A DNA stretch of 64,000 nucleotides from Clostridia bacterium (lineage in GTDB: Bacteria > Bacillota > Clostridia > Christensenellales > Borkfalkiaceae). Below are positions 1-9,963 of the stretch, one piece after another. The stretch's first letter is position 1; the number at the start of each line of letters is the position of its first letter. The stretch lies in assembly GCA_900770945.1 (NCBI GenBank), contig CAAGME010000037.1, positions 108,768 through 172,767 of the forward strand. Reading direction: 5' to 3'. The notes beneath the pieces were generated by a model that did no database searches, was not told the origin of the DNA, and was given only the letters and a program-made list of their open reading frames with translations. A program made the translations under genes and the position numbers.

Positions 1-2503
1 CTATCAGGATAACGATATACGGCACGCGCTTAACCTTGGTCGTGTCTATCATGGCGTTGTATTCTCCGATATCCTTGCAACCGTTTTCGGCGAGGAACTG
101 ATATCTTGTTTCCATTTCGCCAACCGCCCATTCGAGAACGGCGAGCGCGCGCTTGTCTATACCGATTATGTCGTTGAACACAAGGTGCGGTATGCCCTTG
201 TACATATTGAATTCAACGACCTTAGGGTCGATGATGATAAGGCGCATTTCCTCGGGAGAATAGCGGTACAAAAGGCTGATTAAAAGCGAGCTTAAACATA
301 CGGACTTACCCATACCGGTTGCGCCGCTCACCAAAAGGTGCGGCATTCTGGCGAGGTCCAAAACAACCGATTTGCCGAGAATGTTTTTGCCTAAAACGAA
401 CTGCAAGCCTTTCTTCTTTAAAGTCTTGTATTCGGGGGAAGAAAGCACGGACTTTAAGCCGACGATTGAAACGACTTTGTTTGCAACTTCTATACCGATA
501 AGCGATTCGTTGGGAACGTTGTACATTCTAAGGTCCGAAACCTTTAAACGGAACGCCAAATCGCCTTTTGCGTGGAATACATCCTTCGGGCTTACGTCGT
601 CCGGGATAGCAATGTCGTAACGAGTAACGGAAGGTCCCGCGATTATGTTTTCGACTGTGACGTCAATGCCCGTAGACTGTTTGATAACCCTGACAATCGT
701 TTCGGCGTTGGCTTTGCGTTTTTCGTTTTCGACAAGCAAAGCCTGTTGGTCTGCGCCGTATTCTTTCAACAAGTCGAGCGGCGGAGCCTTGTACCTATAG
801 TTGACGGGCATGTCATCTATGGAAAGCGAGCCGTCGTCCGGGATTGTATATTTAGGTTTAGCCGAAGCAGCGACGCCGTTTGCGACGTTCGTTGCCGCCG
901 GGCGCGACACAGCACCGGGTTGAACGGGTCTTGCGGGAGAAGCCGAAGCAGCCGTCCCCATCGGCGAAGTTTCCACTCTCGGCGTAAAAGCCGGTTCCTT
1001 TTTTTCTTCCGTCGGCGCGCTTTCCGTGAAAGAAGCTCTGCTTGTCGCGACATGCGTATCCGCCCTTAAAGCGGAAGTATCGCGAGCAGACGAAGAAAAG
1101 CTCGGCGTGACGGGCTTTCTCGTAGAAGAAAAATCGTCCTCCGTCGTTTTAATTTCCGTGGTTTCGCGCTCAACGGTGCGAGCCGTTCTCGTTTCGCCTG
1201 CTCTCTCGTCCGCTGCGGGGCGAGTGAAATCGCGACGAGTATCGGTATCGAAAGAAGATGTGCGGGAATACGAGGAAGCTTCGGGCGTTCTTTTCGCCGC
1301 ACCCTCTCTCGTTCTGTCGTAAACGCCGTAATCGGCGGAACGCGCGTCGGACTCTTTTCCGTAATTATCTCGCGCCGTTCTGTCCACTACGGGTACCCCG
1401 CGGGAAGTTTCGTTGACGACGTAAGCCGAGCGGCGTGAAAAATCGATATCTTCGCTCTCTCGCGAACGGTCCTTGGTCGTGTCGCCGAAAATGGGAGAAA
1501 CGCCTATGTTGTCAAGGTTGACTTTACCGACGGGCTTGCCGTCGCGAATAACGTCCGAAACACCCGCGCCGCTCCTGTCCAATGCCGATTTAGGCGGCGT
1601 GTAAGACGAAGCTTCGCCTTTTTTGCCCGTGTAATCTTCGGAATAACTCCTTTTCACGTCCGGGCGAACGGGTTCGCGGCTCGACAAACCGTTTTGCGAC
1701 GGATTCTTAAATTCAAATCTGCCGTCGAAAACGCTGAGCCTCGACGGAACGCCGCTTGCGGCTTCCCTCTTGGTTTTAAACGTAAACGGGGATTCCTCGT
1801 CTAAAAAGTAGCCGTGAGGAGGAACTTCTTTCTCCTCGTTTTTCGTGGTTTTTGCGACCTTTTCGCCTTTGGCTTCCTCTGCGGCGTATTTTCCCGTAAA
1901 CGAGTCTTTATCGGCTTTTTGCTTTTCGGGCGCGGGGATTTTGGGCTTGGTTTCCTTTTTTTCGAAATTGAATTTGCCTCTGAACAAAATCGCGACGACA
2001 ACGAGTAAAGCTATCGAAAATATAACGAACGCACCGGCGTACGAAGCGATTTTCGCAACGGGAGCGGTAAGCAGAGTAGCTATCGCGCCGCCCGGGGTAG
2101 TCGTCGAAAAACCGCCTTCGCCCTTTGCAAAGGAGGACGACATATGTTCGCCGACGGACAAGGAATTGTCAAAGCCGACGGCAAGATGGACTATGAGAAA
2201 AATAATGGCGACGGCAAGCGAGATTAAAAACGACGTGAGCCGTTTATCTTCGGGAATCGCGCTGCGCCCCGATACGAGAGCAAAACCGAAAAGCCCCGTA
2301 TGCAGAAGAAAAATAAAAGAGTACACGCCGAAAGAGCCGAGCAGAAACGACTGAACGCCGCCGCCCAGCGGATACACGAGAGCGTTGCCCGTGACAAGGC
2401 ACAAAAATGCCAGCACGGCAAACAATATGAGAGCCATTCCGAAAACTTCTTTCGCAAACGAACCCGCTTTTTTCCCGTTTTTAGAGCTTACCCCTTTACC
2501 CAA
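1..2503 (-). CDS. ftsK: FtsK/SpoIIIE-family DNA translocase, 5' part (runs off window start)
   Basis: Hexameric ATP-driven DNA pump of the division septum or sporulation septum. The first 834 residues are present and the 3' end lies outside. Residues about 21-38, 53-77, 91-110 and 153-173 are membrane segments. Residues about 180-560 are a charged, low-complexity linker rich in Ser, Arg, Glu and Thr. The motor follows: an alpha/beta segment from about 566, Walker A GATGMGKSV with Lys733, then IIIDPKVVEFNMY and the strand PYIVILI just before the cut, where the Walker B Asp-Glu would follow. No ATG is in frame upstream of an in-frame stop. TTG at 2503-2501 is chosen because AAGGCGG sits 9 nt before it. 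FtsK and SpoIIIE cannot be told apart here because the gamma domain is missing. Confidence 0.93.
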   Translation of the reverse strand, partial: MGKGVSSKNGKKAGSFAKEVFGMALILFAVLAFLCLVTGNALVYPLGGGVQSFLLGSFGVYSFIFLLHTGLFGFALVSGRSAIPEDKRLTSFLISLAVAIIFLIVHLAVGFDNSLSVGEHMSSSFAKGEGGFSTTTPGGAIATLLTAPVAKIASYAGAFVIFSIALLVVVAILFRGKFNFEKKETKPKIPAPEKQKADKDSFTGKYAAEEAKGEKVAKTTKNEEKEVPPHGYFLDEESPFTFKTKREAASGVPSRLSVFDGRFEFKNPSQNGLSSREPVRPDVKRSYSEDYTGKKGEASSYTPPKSALDRSGAGVSDVIRDGKPVGKVNLDNIGVSPIFGDTTKDRSRESEDIDFSRRSAYVVNETSRGVPVVDRTARDNYGKESDARSADYGVYDRTREGAAKRTPEASSYSRTSSFDTDTRRDFTRPAADERAGETRTARTVERETTEIKTTEDDFSSTRKPVTPSFSSSARDTSALRADTHVATSRASFTESAPTEEKKEPAFTPRVETSPMGTAASASPARPVQPGAVSRPAATNVANGVAASAKPKYTIPDDGSLSIDDMPVNYRYKAPPLDLLKEYGADQQALLVENEKRKANAETIVRVIKQSTGIDVTVENIIAGPSVTRYDIAIPDDVSPKDVFHAKGDLAFRLKVSDLRMYNVPNESLIGIEVANKVVSIVGLKSVLSSPEYKTLKKKGLQFVLGKNILGKSVVLDLARMPHLLVSGATGMGKSVCLSSLLISLLYRYSPEEMRLIIIDPKVVEFNMYKGIPHLVFNDIIGIDKRALAVLEWAVGEMETRYQFLAENGCKDIGEYNAMIDTTKVKRVPYIVILI

Positions 2504-2650
2504 GATTACATTCCGCCTTATATAGATTTATATTCCGTATAAGTATAACATGTTAAGAGTTATAACGCAACTTTTTTAACGGCACACGGCGTAGACTTTT
2601 TATTAAAATTTTGTGAGAATTTTGCGTTGTTGTCAGAAATCGAACCGAGA

Positions 2651-2683
2651 AAAAAAGCGACGGAACAAAACCGTCGCTTTTTT
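2651..2683 (-). terminator. Intrinsic terminator after acpP
   Basis: The stem GCGACGG/CCGTCGC has a 7-nt loop and is flanked by A6 and T6, so on the minus strand the stem is followed directly by six T. It lies 45 nt beyond the acpP stop and separates acpP from ftsK. The flanking A/T runs also make it work in the other direction. Confidence 0.85.
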
Positions 2684-2727
2684 GGAAAAACAAGAATTAA
2701 GTTTCTTTAATCGAATTTAATCGAAAT

Positions 2728-2958
2728 TCAGCCGACCTTCTTTTGAAGAACCTTGAAAACGTCGCCCACGGTGGACATTTTAGCGGCTTCGGCATCGGAA
2801 ATCGATACGCCGTATTCTTCCTCGATGTTCATGATGAGTTCGACAACGTCGAGAGAATCGGCTCCGAGGTCCTCTATAATGCGGCTGTTTGCGGTAATCT
2901 TTTCACGCGGGATACCGAGCTGCTCGGAAAGCGCGTCGATTATTTTATCAATAGTCAT
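2728..2958 (-). CDS. acpP: Acyl carrier protein
   Basis: Small acidic carrier of fatty-acyl intermediates in type II fatty acid synthesis, cytoplasmic. It has 76 residues, the usual length. The phosphopantetheine attachment motif GADSLDVVEL is intact with Ser35. Helix II and the EYGVSISDAEAAKM stretch match the family. The start has GGAGG 7 nt upstream and a consensus promoter further up. No other fatty acid synthesis gene is adjacent; Tex lies upstream and ftsK downstream, so it appears to be a single-gene transcript bounded by its own promoter and terminator. Confidence 0.96.
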   Translation of the reverse strand: MTIDKIIDALSEQLGIPREKITANSRIIEDLGADSLDVVELIMNIEEEYGVSISDAEAAKMSTVGDVFKVLQKKVG

Positions 2959-3003
2959 TTTTTAATCCTCCATACCCGCCGTAAACGGCGAAACGTTTAT
3001 ACG

Positions 3004-3032
3004 ATTATACATTAAATTATTCGCTTTGTCAA
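3004..3032 (-). promoter_or_regulatory. Sigma-A promoter of acpP
   Basis: Read on the minus strand: TTGACA, a 17-bp spacer, TATAAT. Both boxes are perfect consensus. The -10 box is about 45 bp before the acpP start codon. Confidence 0.9.
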
Positions 3033-3107
3033 CGAAATTTTAAGTCTTTGAAATATTTCGGTCGCCTCTTACCCCCTCTTAAAGGGGCAAAGCTTCACTC
3101 TTTTTCG

Positions 3108-5288
3108 TCAGGAAGCCGAAAGCTTGGGGTTTTTGCGCAGAGAAAGAGAGATTCTGTTCTTTTTAACGTCTACGCCGATAACCGTTACGGTGACGATTTG
3201 CCCCACCTTCAACGCCTCGTTGGGGTGACGGATATAGTTGTCGGAAATTTCCGAGATATGCACAAGCCCGTCCTGATGAACGCCGATATCGACGAACGCG
3301 CCGAAGTCTATAACGTTCCTTACCGTTCCGGTAATCTTCATTCCCGGTTTAAGGTCCTTTATGTCCATGATGTCGGAGCGGAGCATGGGCTTGGGCAAGC
3401 TGTCGCGAACGTCTCTGCCCGGTTTTAAAAGTTCCGAAACGATGTCGCGCATCGTAAGAACGCCAAGTCCCGTATCCTTTGCTGCTTTTTCCTCGCCGTA
3501 AGCTTTGATTTTAACGGGTAACTCCTTGATTTTTCCGTTTGCGACGTCCTCTTCGGTATACCCGAAAAGTTTTAAAAGTTTTTCGGTCGCGTCATAGCTT
3601 TCGGGGTGAACGCCCGTGTTGTCGAGGACGTTTTTGCCGTCCGCGATGCGCAAAAATCCCGCGCACTGTTCAAAGGCTTTCTCGCCGAGCTTGCTAACCT
3701 TTAAAAGTTCTTTTCTCGTCTTGAATTTGCCGTTGTCTTCCCTATACTTTACAATATTTTTGACAATTGCGGCGTTAAGCCCCGAAACGTAAGAAAGGAG
3801 GGACGCGGAAGCCGTGTTTAAGTTGACGCCGACTTTGTTTACGCAATCTTCGAGAACGCCTTTTAAAACTTCGTCAAGCCGTTTTTCGGGCATGTCGTGC
3901 TGGTACTGACCTACGCCTATCGATTTGGGGTCGATTTTTATAAGCTCCGCAAGCGGGTCTTGCAAACGCCTTGCGATTGACACGGCGGAGCGCTCGGAAA
4001 CGTCGTAATCGGGGAATTCTTCCGCGCCGAGCTTGGATGCGGAATAAACGGACGCGCCCGCTTCGCTCACGACTATATAGCTTACTTTATGGTCTAATCT
4101 CGCGTCTTTTATAAGCTCGGAAACGAAAATTTCCGACTCCTTGGAAGCCGTGCCGTTACCGATGGAGATAACGGCTACTTTATGCTTGTTTATGAGTTCG
4201 ATGAGCTTTGTTTTAGCCTCTTCGACTTTGGACTGAGGGGGCGTCGGGTAAACGACGGTTTTGTCGAGAACTTTGCCCGTTTCGTCAACGACGGCTATCT
4301 TGCAGCCGGTGCGGTATGCGGGGTCAAAACCCATTGTTACTTTGTCCTTGACGGGCGGTTGCATTAAAAGCGGCTCTAAGTTGACTTCGAACATTTTTAT
4401 GGCTTGCTCGTCGGCGATATCGGTTAAGTACGAACGGATTTCACGCTCGATGGACGGGTAAATCAAGCGTTCGTAGGCGTCGTCGCAAGCTTCCTTTACG
4501 GCTTGGGTCGTCACCGAGCCTTCTTTAACGTACGGCGCGGCGCAAACGCGTTGAGCAAACTCCTTATCAAGCGATACTTTTACCTTTAAATATCCTTCCT
4601 TTTCGCCGCGGTTCAAGGCTAAAACTCTGTGGCTTTTAATCTCGGAAACGGGTTCCGCATAGTCGGCGTAAGTTTCGTACGTTTTTGCTCCTTCGTCCTC
4701 GGTCTTTGCCATTTTGGAAGAGATTTCGCCGTTGCGAAGGAATATTCTGCGAAGTTTTTTTCTGAGTTCCGCGTCGTCGCTTACGCGCTCGGCGATGATG
4801 TCCTTTGCGCCGGCTATCGCTTCGGCTATCGTTTTTACTTCCTTTTCCTCGTCTACGTACGGCGCGGCTAAATCTTCGATAGTACCCGTTTTTTCTTCCT
4901 GCGCGAGAATGATATCGGCAAGCGGAGAAAGACCTTTCGCTATCGCGACGGTCGCTCTCGTTTTCTTTTTCTGCTTATACGGTCTATATATGTCCTCGAC
5001 CTCGGTAAGCGTTTCGGCGGCGGAAAGAGCGGCGACTATTTCGTCGGTTAATTTGCCCTGTTCCTCTATCGCGGCTTTAACGTCTTCCTTTCTCTTTTCA
5101 AGGTTCCTTAGATACGTCAGTCTGTCGGCGAATTCGCGTAAAAGCTGATCGTCGATGTGTCCCGTCATTTCCTTGCGATACCTCGCGATGAAAGGTATAG
5201 TGTTGCCTTCGTCGAGAAGTTCGACGACGTTCTTTGCGTGTGTCGGATTGAGTTTGAACTCTTCCGTCACTCTCTGTAAAATGTCCAT
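3108..5288 (-). CDS. tex: Tex-family RNA-binding transcription accessory protein
   Basis: 726 residues, close to the usual Tex length of 700-780. Order of parts: helical N-terminal region with HIDDQLLREFADRLTYLRNL and the YRPYKQKKKTRA segment; YqgF/RNase H-like domain from about 318 (MGFDPAYRTGCKIAVVD); helix-hairpin-helix region near 495-560 (VGVNLNTASASLLSYVSGL); and a C-terminal S1 RNA-binding domain from about 645 (GTVRNVIDFGAFVDIGVHQ). Tex proteins bind RNA and associate with the transcription/translation machinery; their exact role in Clostridia is unsettled. The start has AGAGGAAA just upstream. It stands between acpP and the GH13 gene with no obvious functional link to either. Confidence 0.93.
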   Translation of the reverse strand: MDILQRVTEEFKLNPTHAKNVVELLDEGNTIPFIARYRKEMTGHIDDQLLREFADRLTYLRNLEKRKEDVKAAIEEQGKLTDEIVAALSAAETLTEVEDIYRPYKQKKKTRATVAIAKGLSPLADIILAQEEKTGTIEDLAAPYVDEEKEVKTIAEAIAGAKDIIAERVSDDAELRKKLRRIFLRNGEISSKMAKTEDEGAKTYETYADYAEPVSEIKSHRVLALNRGEKEGYLKVKVSLDKEFAQRVCAAPYVKEGSVTTQAVKEACDDAYERLIYPSIEREIRSYLTDIADEQAIKMFEVNLEPLLMQPPVKDKVTMGFDPAYRTGCKIAVVDETGKVLDKTVVYPTPPQSKVEEAKTKLIELINKHKVAVISIGNGTASKESEIFVSELIKDARLDHKVSYIVVSEAGASVYSASKLGAEEFPDYDVSERSAVSIARRLQDPLAELIKIDPKSIGVGQYQHDMPEKRLDEVLKGVLEDCVNKVGVNLNTASASLLSYVSGLNAAIVKNIVKYREDNGKFKTRKELLKVSKLGEKAFEQCAGFLRIADGKNVLDNTGVHPESYDATEKLLKLFGYTEEDVANGKIKELPVKIKAYGEEKAAKDTGLGVLTMRDIVSELLKPGRDVRDSLPKPMLRSDIMDIKDLKPGMKITGTVRNVIDFGAFVDIGVHQDGLVHISEISDNYIRHPNEALKVGQIVTVTVIGVDVKKNRISLSLRKNPKLSAS

Positions 5289-5346
5289 ATTTTCCTCTTT
5301 TTAAAATTATAATATCTCGGGCTATAATGCGATTATCGCCCGTTAT

Positions 5347-7128
5347 TTACTCAAAAAAAATCTCTGCGGAGTCGCTTTTCAAAACGTGAATATCGCTCTT
5401 TTTTCCGCCGGCAAGCATTGCCGTTAAGGGACGGGAAAATTTGAGCTTTACGTCCGCGTTTTCCCTCGAAGCGGCAACTACAACCGACTTATTATTAAGC
5501 TTTCTTTCGAAAATCACAATCTTTTCATCGGTGTGAATAAATCGGAAAGTCCCCGCCGTAAAGACTTCGTTTTTACGGATTTTGCCTAACTTGCGGAAAA
5601 ACTCCAAAAGCTCGTTATCTTCCTTGCCCCACGGATAGCAAAGGCGGTTATACGGGTCCAAATCTCCGAAAACGCCCGCTTCGTCGCCGTAATATAAGGA
5701 CGGCGTACCGTAGACGGTATAGACTAAAACGTAAGCGATTTTAGCAAGATTTTTGCCCTTTTCGTACTCTTCCTCGTCAAGTGTTTCTTCTCTCATCAAA
5801 TCCTTGTCGACTACAACTCGACTTCTGCCTAAAACCGTTATAATGCGCGAAGTGTCGTGAGTGGACAAAACGTTCATCAAAACGTCGAGAGAAGCTTTGG
5901 GGTAATTGTTTATCTGTTCGCGCGCGACCTTGACGAAAGAAGAGGAGTCGGCGTGAAGCAAAAAGTCGATAACGGCGTTTTTGAGCGGGTAATTCATTAC
6001 GGAATCAAGCTCTTCGCCCAAAAAATATTTTCGCCTTACGCCGTAAGCGATTTTGTTCGTGGCGTCCTCCCACACTTCGCCTATCACGGCTCCGTCCTCG
6101 TCCGCTTCTTTTACGGTTTTTCTGATATCCTTGACGAACTCGTCGGGGATTTCGTCCACCACGTCGAGCCGTACGCCCGAAAAGCCGAGGCTCATATACT
6201 TGGGGATAACCTCTTTTAAAACGAATTTACGAAAAGAAGAATAAGGATTGAGCTTAGGCAAGCATTTAAAACCCCACCAGCACTCGTAATCGTCGGGGTA
6301 ATTATCGAAGTAATACCAGCCGAGATACGGGCTTAAAGGGGAATTGTACGCCCCGCAGGAGGGATACGTTCCGTACTTGTTGAAGTACGTACTGTCCGCG
6401 CCCGTGTGGTTGTAAACGCCGTCGAAAATTACTTTTATGCCCGCTTTTTTAAGTTCCGAAAGCATTGTTTTAAGCTCTTCTTCCGTGCCGAGCTGCATAT
6501 CGGGCGTTAAGTAATCGCCCGTGTCGTAACGATGCGAAGAGTACGCTTCCGCAATGGGGTTTAAGTAGACAGCGGTAACCCCGAGCGATTTTAAGTAAGG
6601 TATTTTGGAACGTATTCCGTCGAAGTTTCCGCCGAAAAATTCGTTGTTCAAAACCTCGCCCTTTTCGTTTTTATAGGTCGGTAATCCGCCCCAATCCTCG
6701 CGCTTTATTTTTCCGCTTTTTATCGGCTTTTCGCCGACTTTACAGAATCTGTCGGGGAATATCTGATAAATAAGCCCGCCCTTTAAAAACTCCGGCGTTT
6801 TATAATCGCTATCATAAACGCTTAGTTGAAAATTTTTAAGAGAACCTTTAACAAGCCTCAAACAGTCGCTCGCGCCGTAGCGTTCGCCGTCGATTATAAA
6901 GTAATAAAAGAAAAGCCCCGTTTTTTTTGTATCGAGCGACACGCAAAAACCCCCCGAGGATTTTTCCATAGGGTAAGTTTTTTTCTCGCCGCCGTCCGAC
7001 TCCGTAGCGAGAAAAGCCTCGTTAAAGGAATCGGATGCGGCAACGAAAATATTAAGCGCGGAATTTTGTTGCACTGCGCCCGTTACGGACTTAAAGCGCG
7101 TATCGAGCGGGTCGAAATAAGGTTGCAT
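5347..7128 (-). CDS. GH13 alpha-amylase / neopullulanase-type enzyme
   Basis: Retaining hydrolase of alpha-glucans, 593 residues. About residues 1-110 form an N-terminal beta-sandwich-like region. The TIM barrel begins at GLIYQIFPDRF. All four GH13 signatures are visible: DGVYNHTG (region I), GVRLDVVDE with the nucleophile Asp near 323 (II), GEVWED with the acid/base Glu near 351 (III), and STHDTSR with the transition-state Asp near 422 (IV). A C-terminal beta-domain follows. There is no signal peptide, so it is probably cytoplasmic and trims branched or linear maltodextrins released by GlgP, whose gene lies 405 bp upstream in the same direction. No separate debranching enzyme is seen, so it may also act on alpha-1,6 links (inference). 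No clear Shine-Dalgarno precedes the ATG. Confidence 0.9.
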   Translation of the reverse strand: MQPYFDPLDTRFKSVTGAVQQNSALNIFVAASDSFNEAFLATESDGGEKKTYPMEKSSGGFCVSLDTKKTGLFFYYFIIDGERYGASDCLRLVKGSLKNFQLSVYDSDYKTPEFLKGGLIYQIFPDRFCKVGEKPIKSGKIKREDWGGLPTYKNEKGEVLNNEFFGGNFDGIRSKIPYLKSLGVTAVYLNPIAEAYSSHRYDTGDYLTPDMQLGTEEELKTMLSELKKAGIKVIFDGVYNHTGADSTYFNKYGTYPSCGAYNSPLSPYLGWYYFDNYPDDYECWWGFKCLPKLNPYSSFRKFVLKEVIPKYMSLGFSGVRLDVVDEIPDEFVKDIRKTVKEADEDGAVIGEVWEDATNKIAYGVRRKYFLGEELDSVMNYPLKNAVIDFLLHADSSSFVKVAREQINNYPKASLDVLMNVLSTHDTSRIITVLGRSRVVVDKDLMREETLDEEEYEKGKNLAKIAYVLVYTVYGTPSLYYGDEAGVFGDLDPYNRLCYPWGKEDNELLEFFRKLGKIRKNEVFTAGTFRFIHTDEKIVIFERKLNNKSVVVAASRENADVKLKFSRPLTAMLAGGKKSDIHVLKSDSAEIFFE

Positions 7129-7533
7129 TCGTTTAAAATTTTTGTTGTGGTAATTTTGTTTATCGAGCTGAAAATATAAGGGTTTCCATTCGTCATCTAC
7201 TTAATATTTTTGCGGGAATAAATGAGTTTTTGCGAAGCCATAAAGGGACCGAGCTCGTTGTTGTTTGTGCGGCGCAAAATCGGTTACTTAGGCGTTAAAC
7301 AACCTTCAACGTATGTCATACTGTTTCGGTTGTTTGCCTTGCAAAAACTAAGCCTCAAGACGGCGATTTCTTCTCCGCAAAAATGCGAAGCACCTAAAAG
7401 AGCGTATTTTTAGATGATTTTTCGCGAGCGCGAGGCAGCCGTACTCTCGTCGTACGGCAATCGAGCGGTCACGGAAAAGGGGTAAAAAGACGCCTTTTCG
7501 GTATTGAGTAGATAAGGAATGGAATCCCTACCT
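7129..7533. other. Intergenic region between glgP and the GH13 gene, with a nested hairpin
   Basis: No credible gene was found. The most structured part is 7291-7337, where GGC and AAACAACC pair with GGTTGTTT and GCC and enclose a second stem GTATG/CATAC. Further toward glgP are a short CGTACGACGAGAGTACG-type stem near 7451-7467 and a copy of the dispersed 18-bp motif. The length and structure suggest an RNA element or an old mobile remnant in the glgP-GH13 transcript. This is inference. Confidence 0.4.
7511..7530 (+). repeat. Dispersed short motif, copy 1
   Basis: GATAAGGAATGGAATCCCTA, four bases outside the glgP stop codon. Near-identical copies occur at 39024-39041, 54118-54137 and 62331-62350, always in intergenic DNA next to a gene end or start. 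The core GGATTNCATTCC is an imperfect palindrome. Confidence 0.5.
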
Positions 7534-9963
7534 TTACTTGACCGATTTTAAGTGCCAGATTTTGTCTACGTATTCGCCTATCGCCCTGTCGGCGGAGAAG
7601 TATCCGCTTGCGGCAATGTTTCTTAAAGCCATAACGTTCCACTTCTTTTTGTCTTGATAATCGGCGTCGATTCTGTCCTTTGTTTCCTTGTAAGAATGGA
7701 AGTCCGCCATGCACATATAGGGGTCCGCAACGGGCGAGTTGGTCGTGAGATATTGTGCGAACAACTCAAAGCTTACGCCGTTAAAGCCGCGGCGCATGCT
7801 GTCGATAACGCGGTGAATGCGATAGTTGTTGTTATAGTACGACGACGCGTCGTAACCGTTCTTCCAGATGTCCTCGACCTCGTTTGCGCGCAAGCCGAAA
7901 ATGTAAATGTTATCCATTCCGACTTTTTCGCTCATCTCGACGTTTGCGCCGTCCATAGTGCCGACGGTAAGCGCGCCGTTTATCATGAACTTCATGTTGC
8001 CCGTGCCGCTTGCTTCTTTACCGGCGAGAGAAATCTGCTCTGAAAGCTCGGTTGCGGGCATCAAAAGCTCGGCGACCGTGACGGAATAGTTTTCAAGATA
8101 CACTACCTTTATTTTGTCCCTTATCCTCTTGTCGGGATAATTGTCTATCTCGGCGGCAAGGCAGCAAATAAGCTTGATGACCTGCTTTGCGAGAATGTAG
8201 CCGGGCGCGGCTTTCGCGCCGAAAATAAAGGTCTTGGGCTGCATTTCCATGTTCGGGTTGGCTTTTAACTCTTCAAAGAGGTCGATTATATACATGGCGA
8301 ACAAAAGCTGACGCTTGTATTCGTGCATACGCTTAGCCTGAACGTCGAACATAGAGGACGGGTCGATGACGATATCGTTGTGTTTTTTGATGTATTCGGC
8401 GAGCTGCGTTTTCTTCTTTTTCTTTATCGCCTCTAACTTTTTAAGCACTGCGGCGTCGGTTTCGAAAGCCTTGAACTTTGCAAGCTCCTCGGAATTTTTA
8501 ACAAAGCCGTCGCCTATGCACTCGGTCAAAAGCGAAGTGAGTTCCGGGTTAGCCTGGCACAGCCAGCGGCGGTGCGCGATGCCGTTGGTGACGTTAAGGA
8601 ATTTGTCGGGAGTAAGCTCCGCAAAGTCCTTAAAGATACTCGTTTTGATTATGTCGGTGTGGAGCGCGGAAACGCCGTTTACCTTATGGCTGCCCAAAAC
8701 GCTCAGATTAGCCATTCTTACTCTGCCGTAGCTTATTATCGACATGTGTTCGATTTTATCCCAATTGCCGGGGTATTTTTGCCAGAGTTCGGCGCAGAAT
8801 CTCTGATTGATTTCTCTTATTATCGAATAAATTCTCGGCAATCTTCTCTGGATTAAGTCCTCGTTCCATTCTTCCAAAGCTTCCGCCATAACCGTGTGGT
8901 TGGTGTAAGCTATCGTTCTCGAAGTCAAATCCCAAGCCTTTTCCCACGAATAGCCGTGTTCGTCCATAAGTAGGCGCATAAGTTCCGGCACGGAAAGCGC
9001 GGGGTGCGTGTCGTTGATGTGAATGGCGACTTTTTCCGGGAGATTATCGAACGTCTGATACCTGTTATAATGATCTGCAAGAATGTTTTGCAAGGACGCC
9101 GAAACGAGCAAATACTGCTGTTTGAGCCTCAAAGACTTGCCCTCGAAGTGGTTATCCGACGGGTAAAGAACCTTGCTCAAAAGCTCGGCTTCGTTGTTTT
9201 CCTGCATGCAGCGCGCGTAATCGCCTTGCGAGAACCTATGCATATCGAATGTTTTAGTAGAGCGAGCCGCCCATAGCCTCAACACGGAAACGGCTTCGCT
9301 GTCTTTGCCGGAAATCATCATGTCATACGGCACGGCTTCGACTTCCGTTGCGTCTACGTGGTTAATTTTTACGCCTTTATCAGTCCAATTTTCTTCTATT
9401 CTGCCGTCGAATTTGACTTTGAAGGTTTTATCCGTTCTCTGTGTTAACCAGACTTCGCCGCCCGGGAGCCATTCGTCCGGAAGTTCCGTCTGCCAGCCGT
9501 CTACGATTTTCTGCTTGAAAAGCCCGTATTCGTATCTTATGGAGAAACCGTAAGTAGGATAGTTGCCCGTTGCGAGCGCGTCCATATAGCAAGCGGCAAG
9601 TCTGCCTAATCCGCCGTTTCCGAGACCCGCGTCCGGCTCCATTTCGTAAAGGTCGTCGAGCGTTACGCCGAAGCTCTTTAATGCCCCCGTAACAGCCGCC
9701 TCGATGCCGAGGTTGTATACGTTGTTTTTAAGCGATCTGCCGAGCAAAAACTCCATGCAGAGATAGTATACCTTTTTGGATTTGTTCTTTTTTGTAATGT
9801 TGTGATAATTGTTGCGTTTTTCGAGGAGAATGTCTCTCACCGTCATAACGACGGCTTTGTAGAGTTGTTCCTTTGTACATTCCGCGGGAGCTACTCCGAA
9901 GTATCTCGTGAGCTTGCCCGTTATCGCTTCTTTGGCTTCCTTTTTAGTAAAATTTTCGTACAT
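7534..9963 (-). CDS. glgP: Glycogen/maltodextrin phosphorylase
   Basis: Releases glucose-1-phosphate from non-reducing ends of alpha-1,4-glucan (GT35, PLP-dependent). 809 residues, normal length. The PLP-binding segment GTGNMKFMINGALTVG is intact with Lys658, and DAGLGNGGLGRLAACY in the N-terminal half is the glucan/PLP-region signature. DTHPALSVPELMRLL and SYGRVRMANL are also present. Only a weak, distant AAGGG precedes the ATG. It lies downstream of glgA and upstream of the GH13 gene in the glycogen cluster, supplying the degradative arm. There is no N-terminal allosteric phosphorylation region of the animal type. Confidence 0.96.
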   Translation of the reverse strand: MYENFTKKEAKEAITGKLTRYFGVAPAECTKEQLYKAVVMTVRDILLEKRNNYHNITKKNKSKKVYYLCMEFLLGRSLKNNVYNLGIEAAVTGALKSFGVTLDDLYEMEPDAGLGNGGLGRLAACYMDALATGNYPTYGFSIRYEYGLFKQKIVDGWQTELPDEWLPGGEVWLTQRTDKTFKVKFDGRIEENWTDKGVKINHVDATEVEAVPYDMMISGKDSEAVSVLRLWAARSTKTFDMHRFSQGDYARCMQENNEAELLSKVLYPSDNHFEGKSLRLKQQYLLVSASLQNILADHYNRYQTFDNLPEKVAIHINDTHPALSVPELMRLLMDEHGYSWEKAWDLTSRTIAYTNHTVMAEALEEWNEDLIQRRLPRIYSIIREINQRFCAELWQKYPGNWDKIEHMSIISYGRVRMANLSVLGSHKVNGVSALHTDIIKTSIFKDFAELTPDKFLNVTNGIAHRRWLCQANPELTSLLTECIGDGFVKNSEELAKFKAFETDAAVLKKLEAIKKKKKTQLAEYIKKHNDIVIDPSSMFDVQAKRMHEYKRQLLFAMYIIDLFEELKANPNMEMQPKTFIFGAKAAPGYILAKQVIKLICCLAAEIDNYPDKRIRDKIKVVYLENYSVTVAELLMPATELSEQISLAGKEASGTGNMKFMINGALTVGTMDGANVEMSEKVGMDNIYIFGLRANEVEDIWKNGYDASSYYNNNYRIHRVIDSMRRGFNGVSFELFAQYLTTNSPVADPYMCMADFHSYKETKDRIDADYQDKKKWNVMALRNIAASGYFSADRAIGEYVDKIWHLKSVK

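Noticed and set aside
7222..7413. 63-codon open frame in the glgP-GH13 gap
   Set aside because: No ribosome site, no protein-like pattern, and the frame crosses the nested hairpin.
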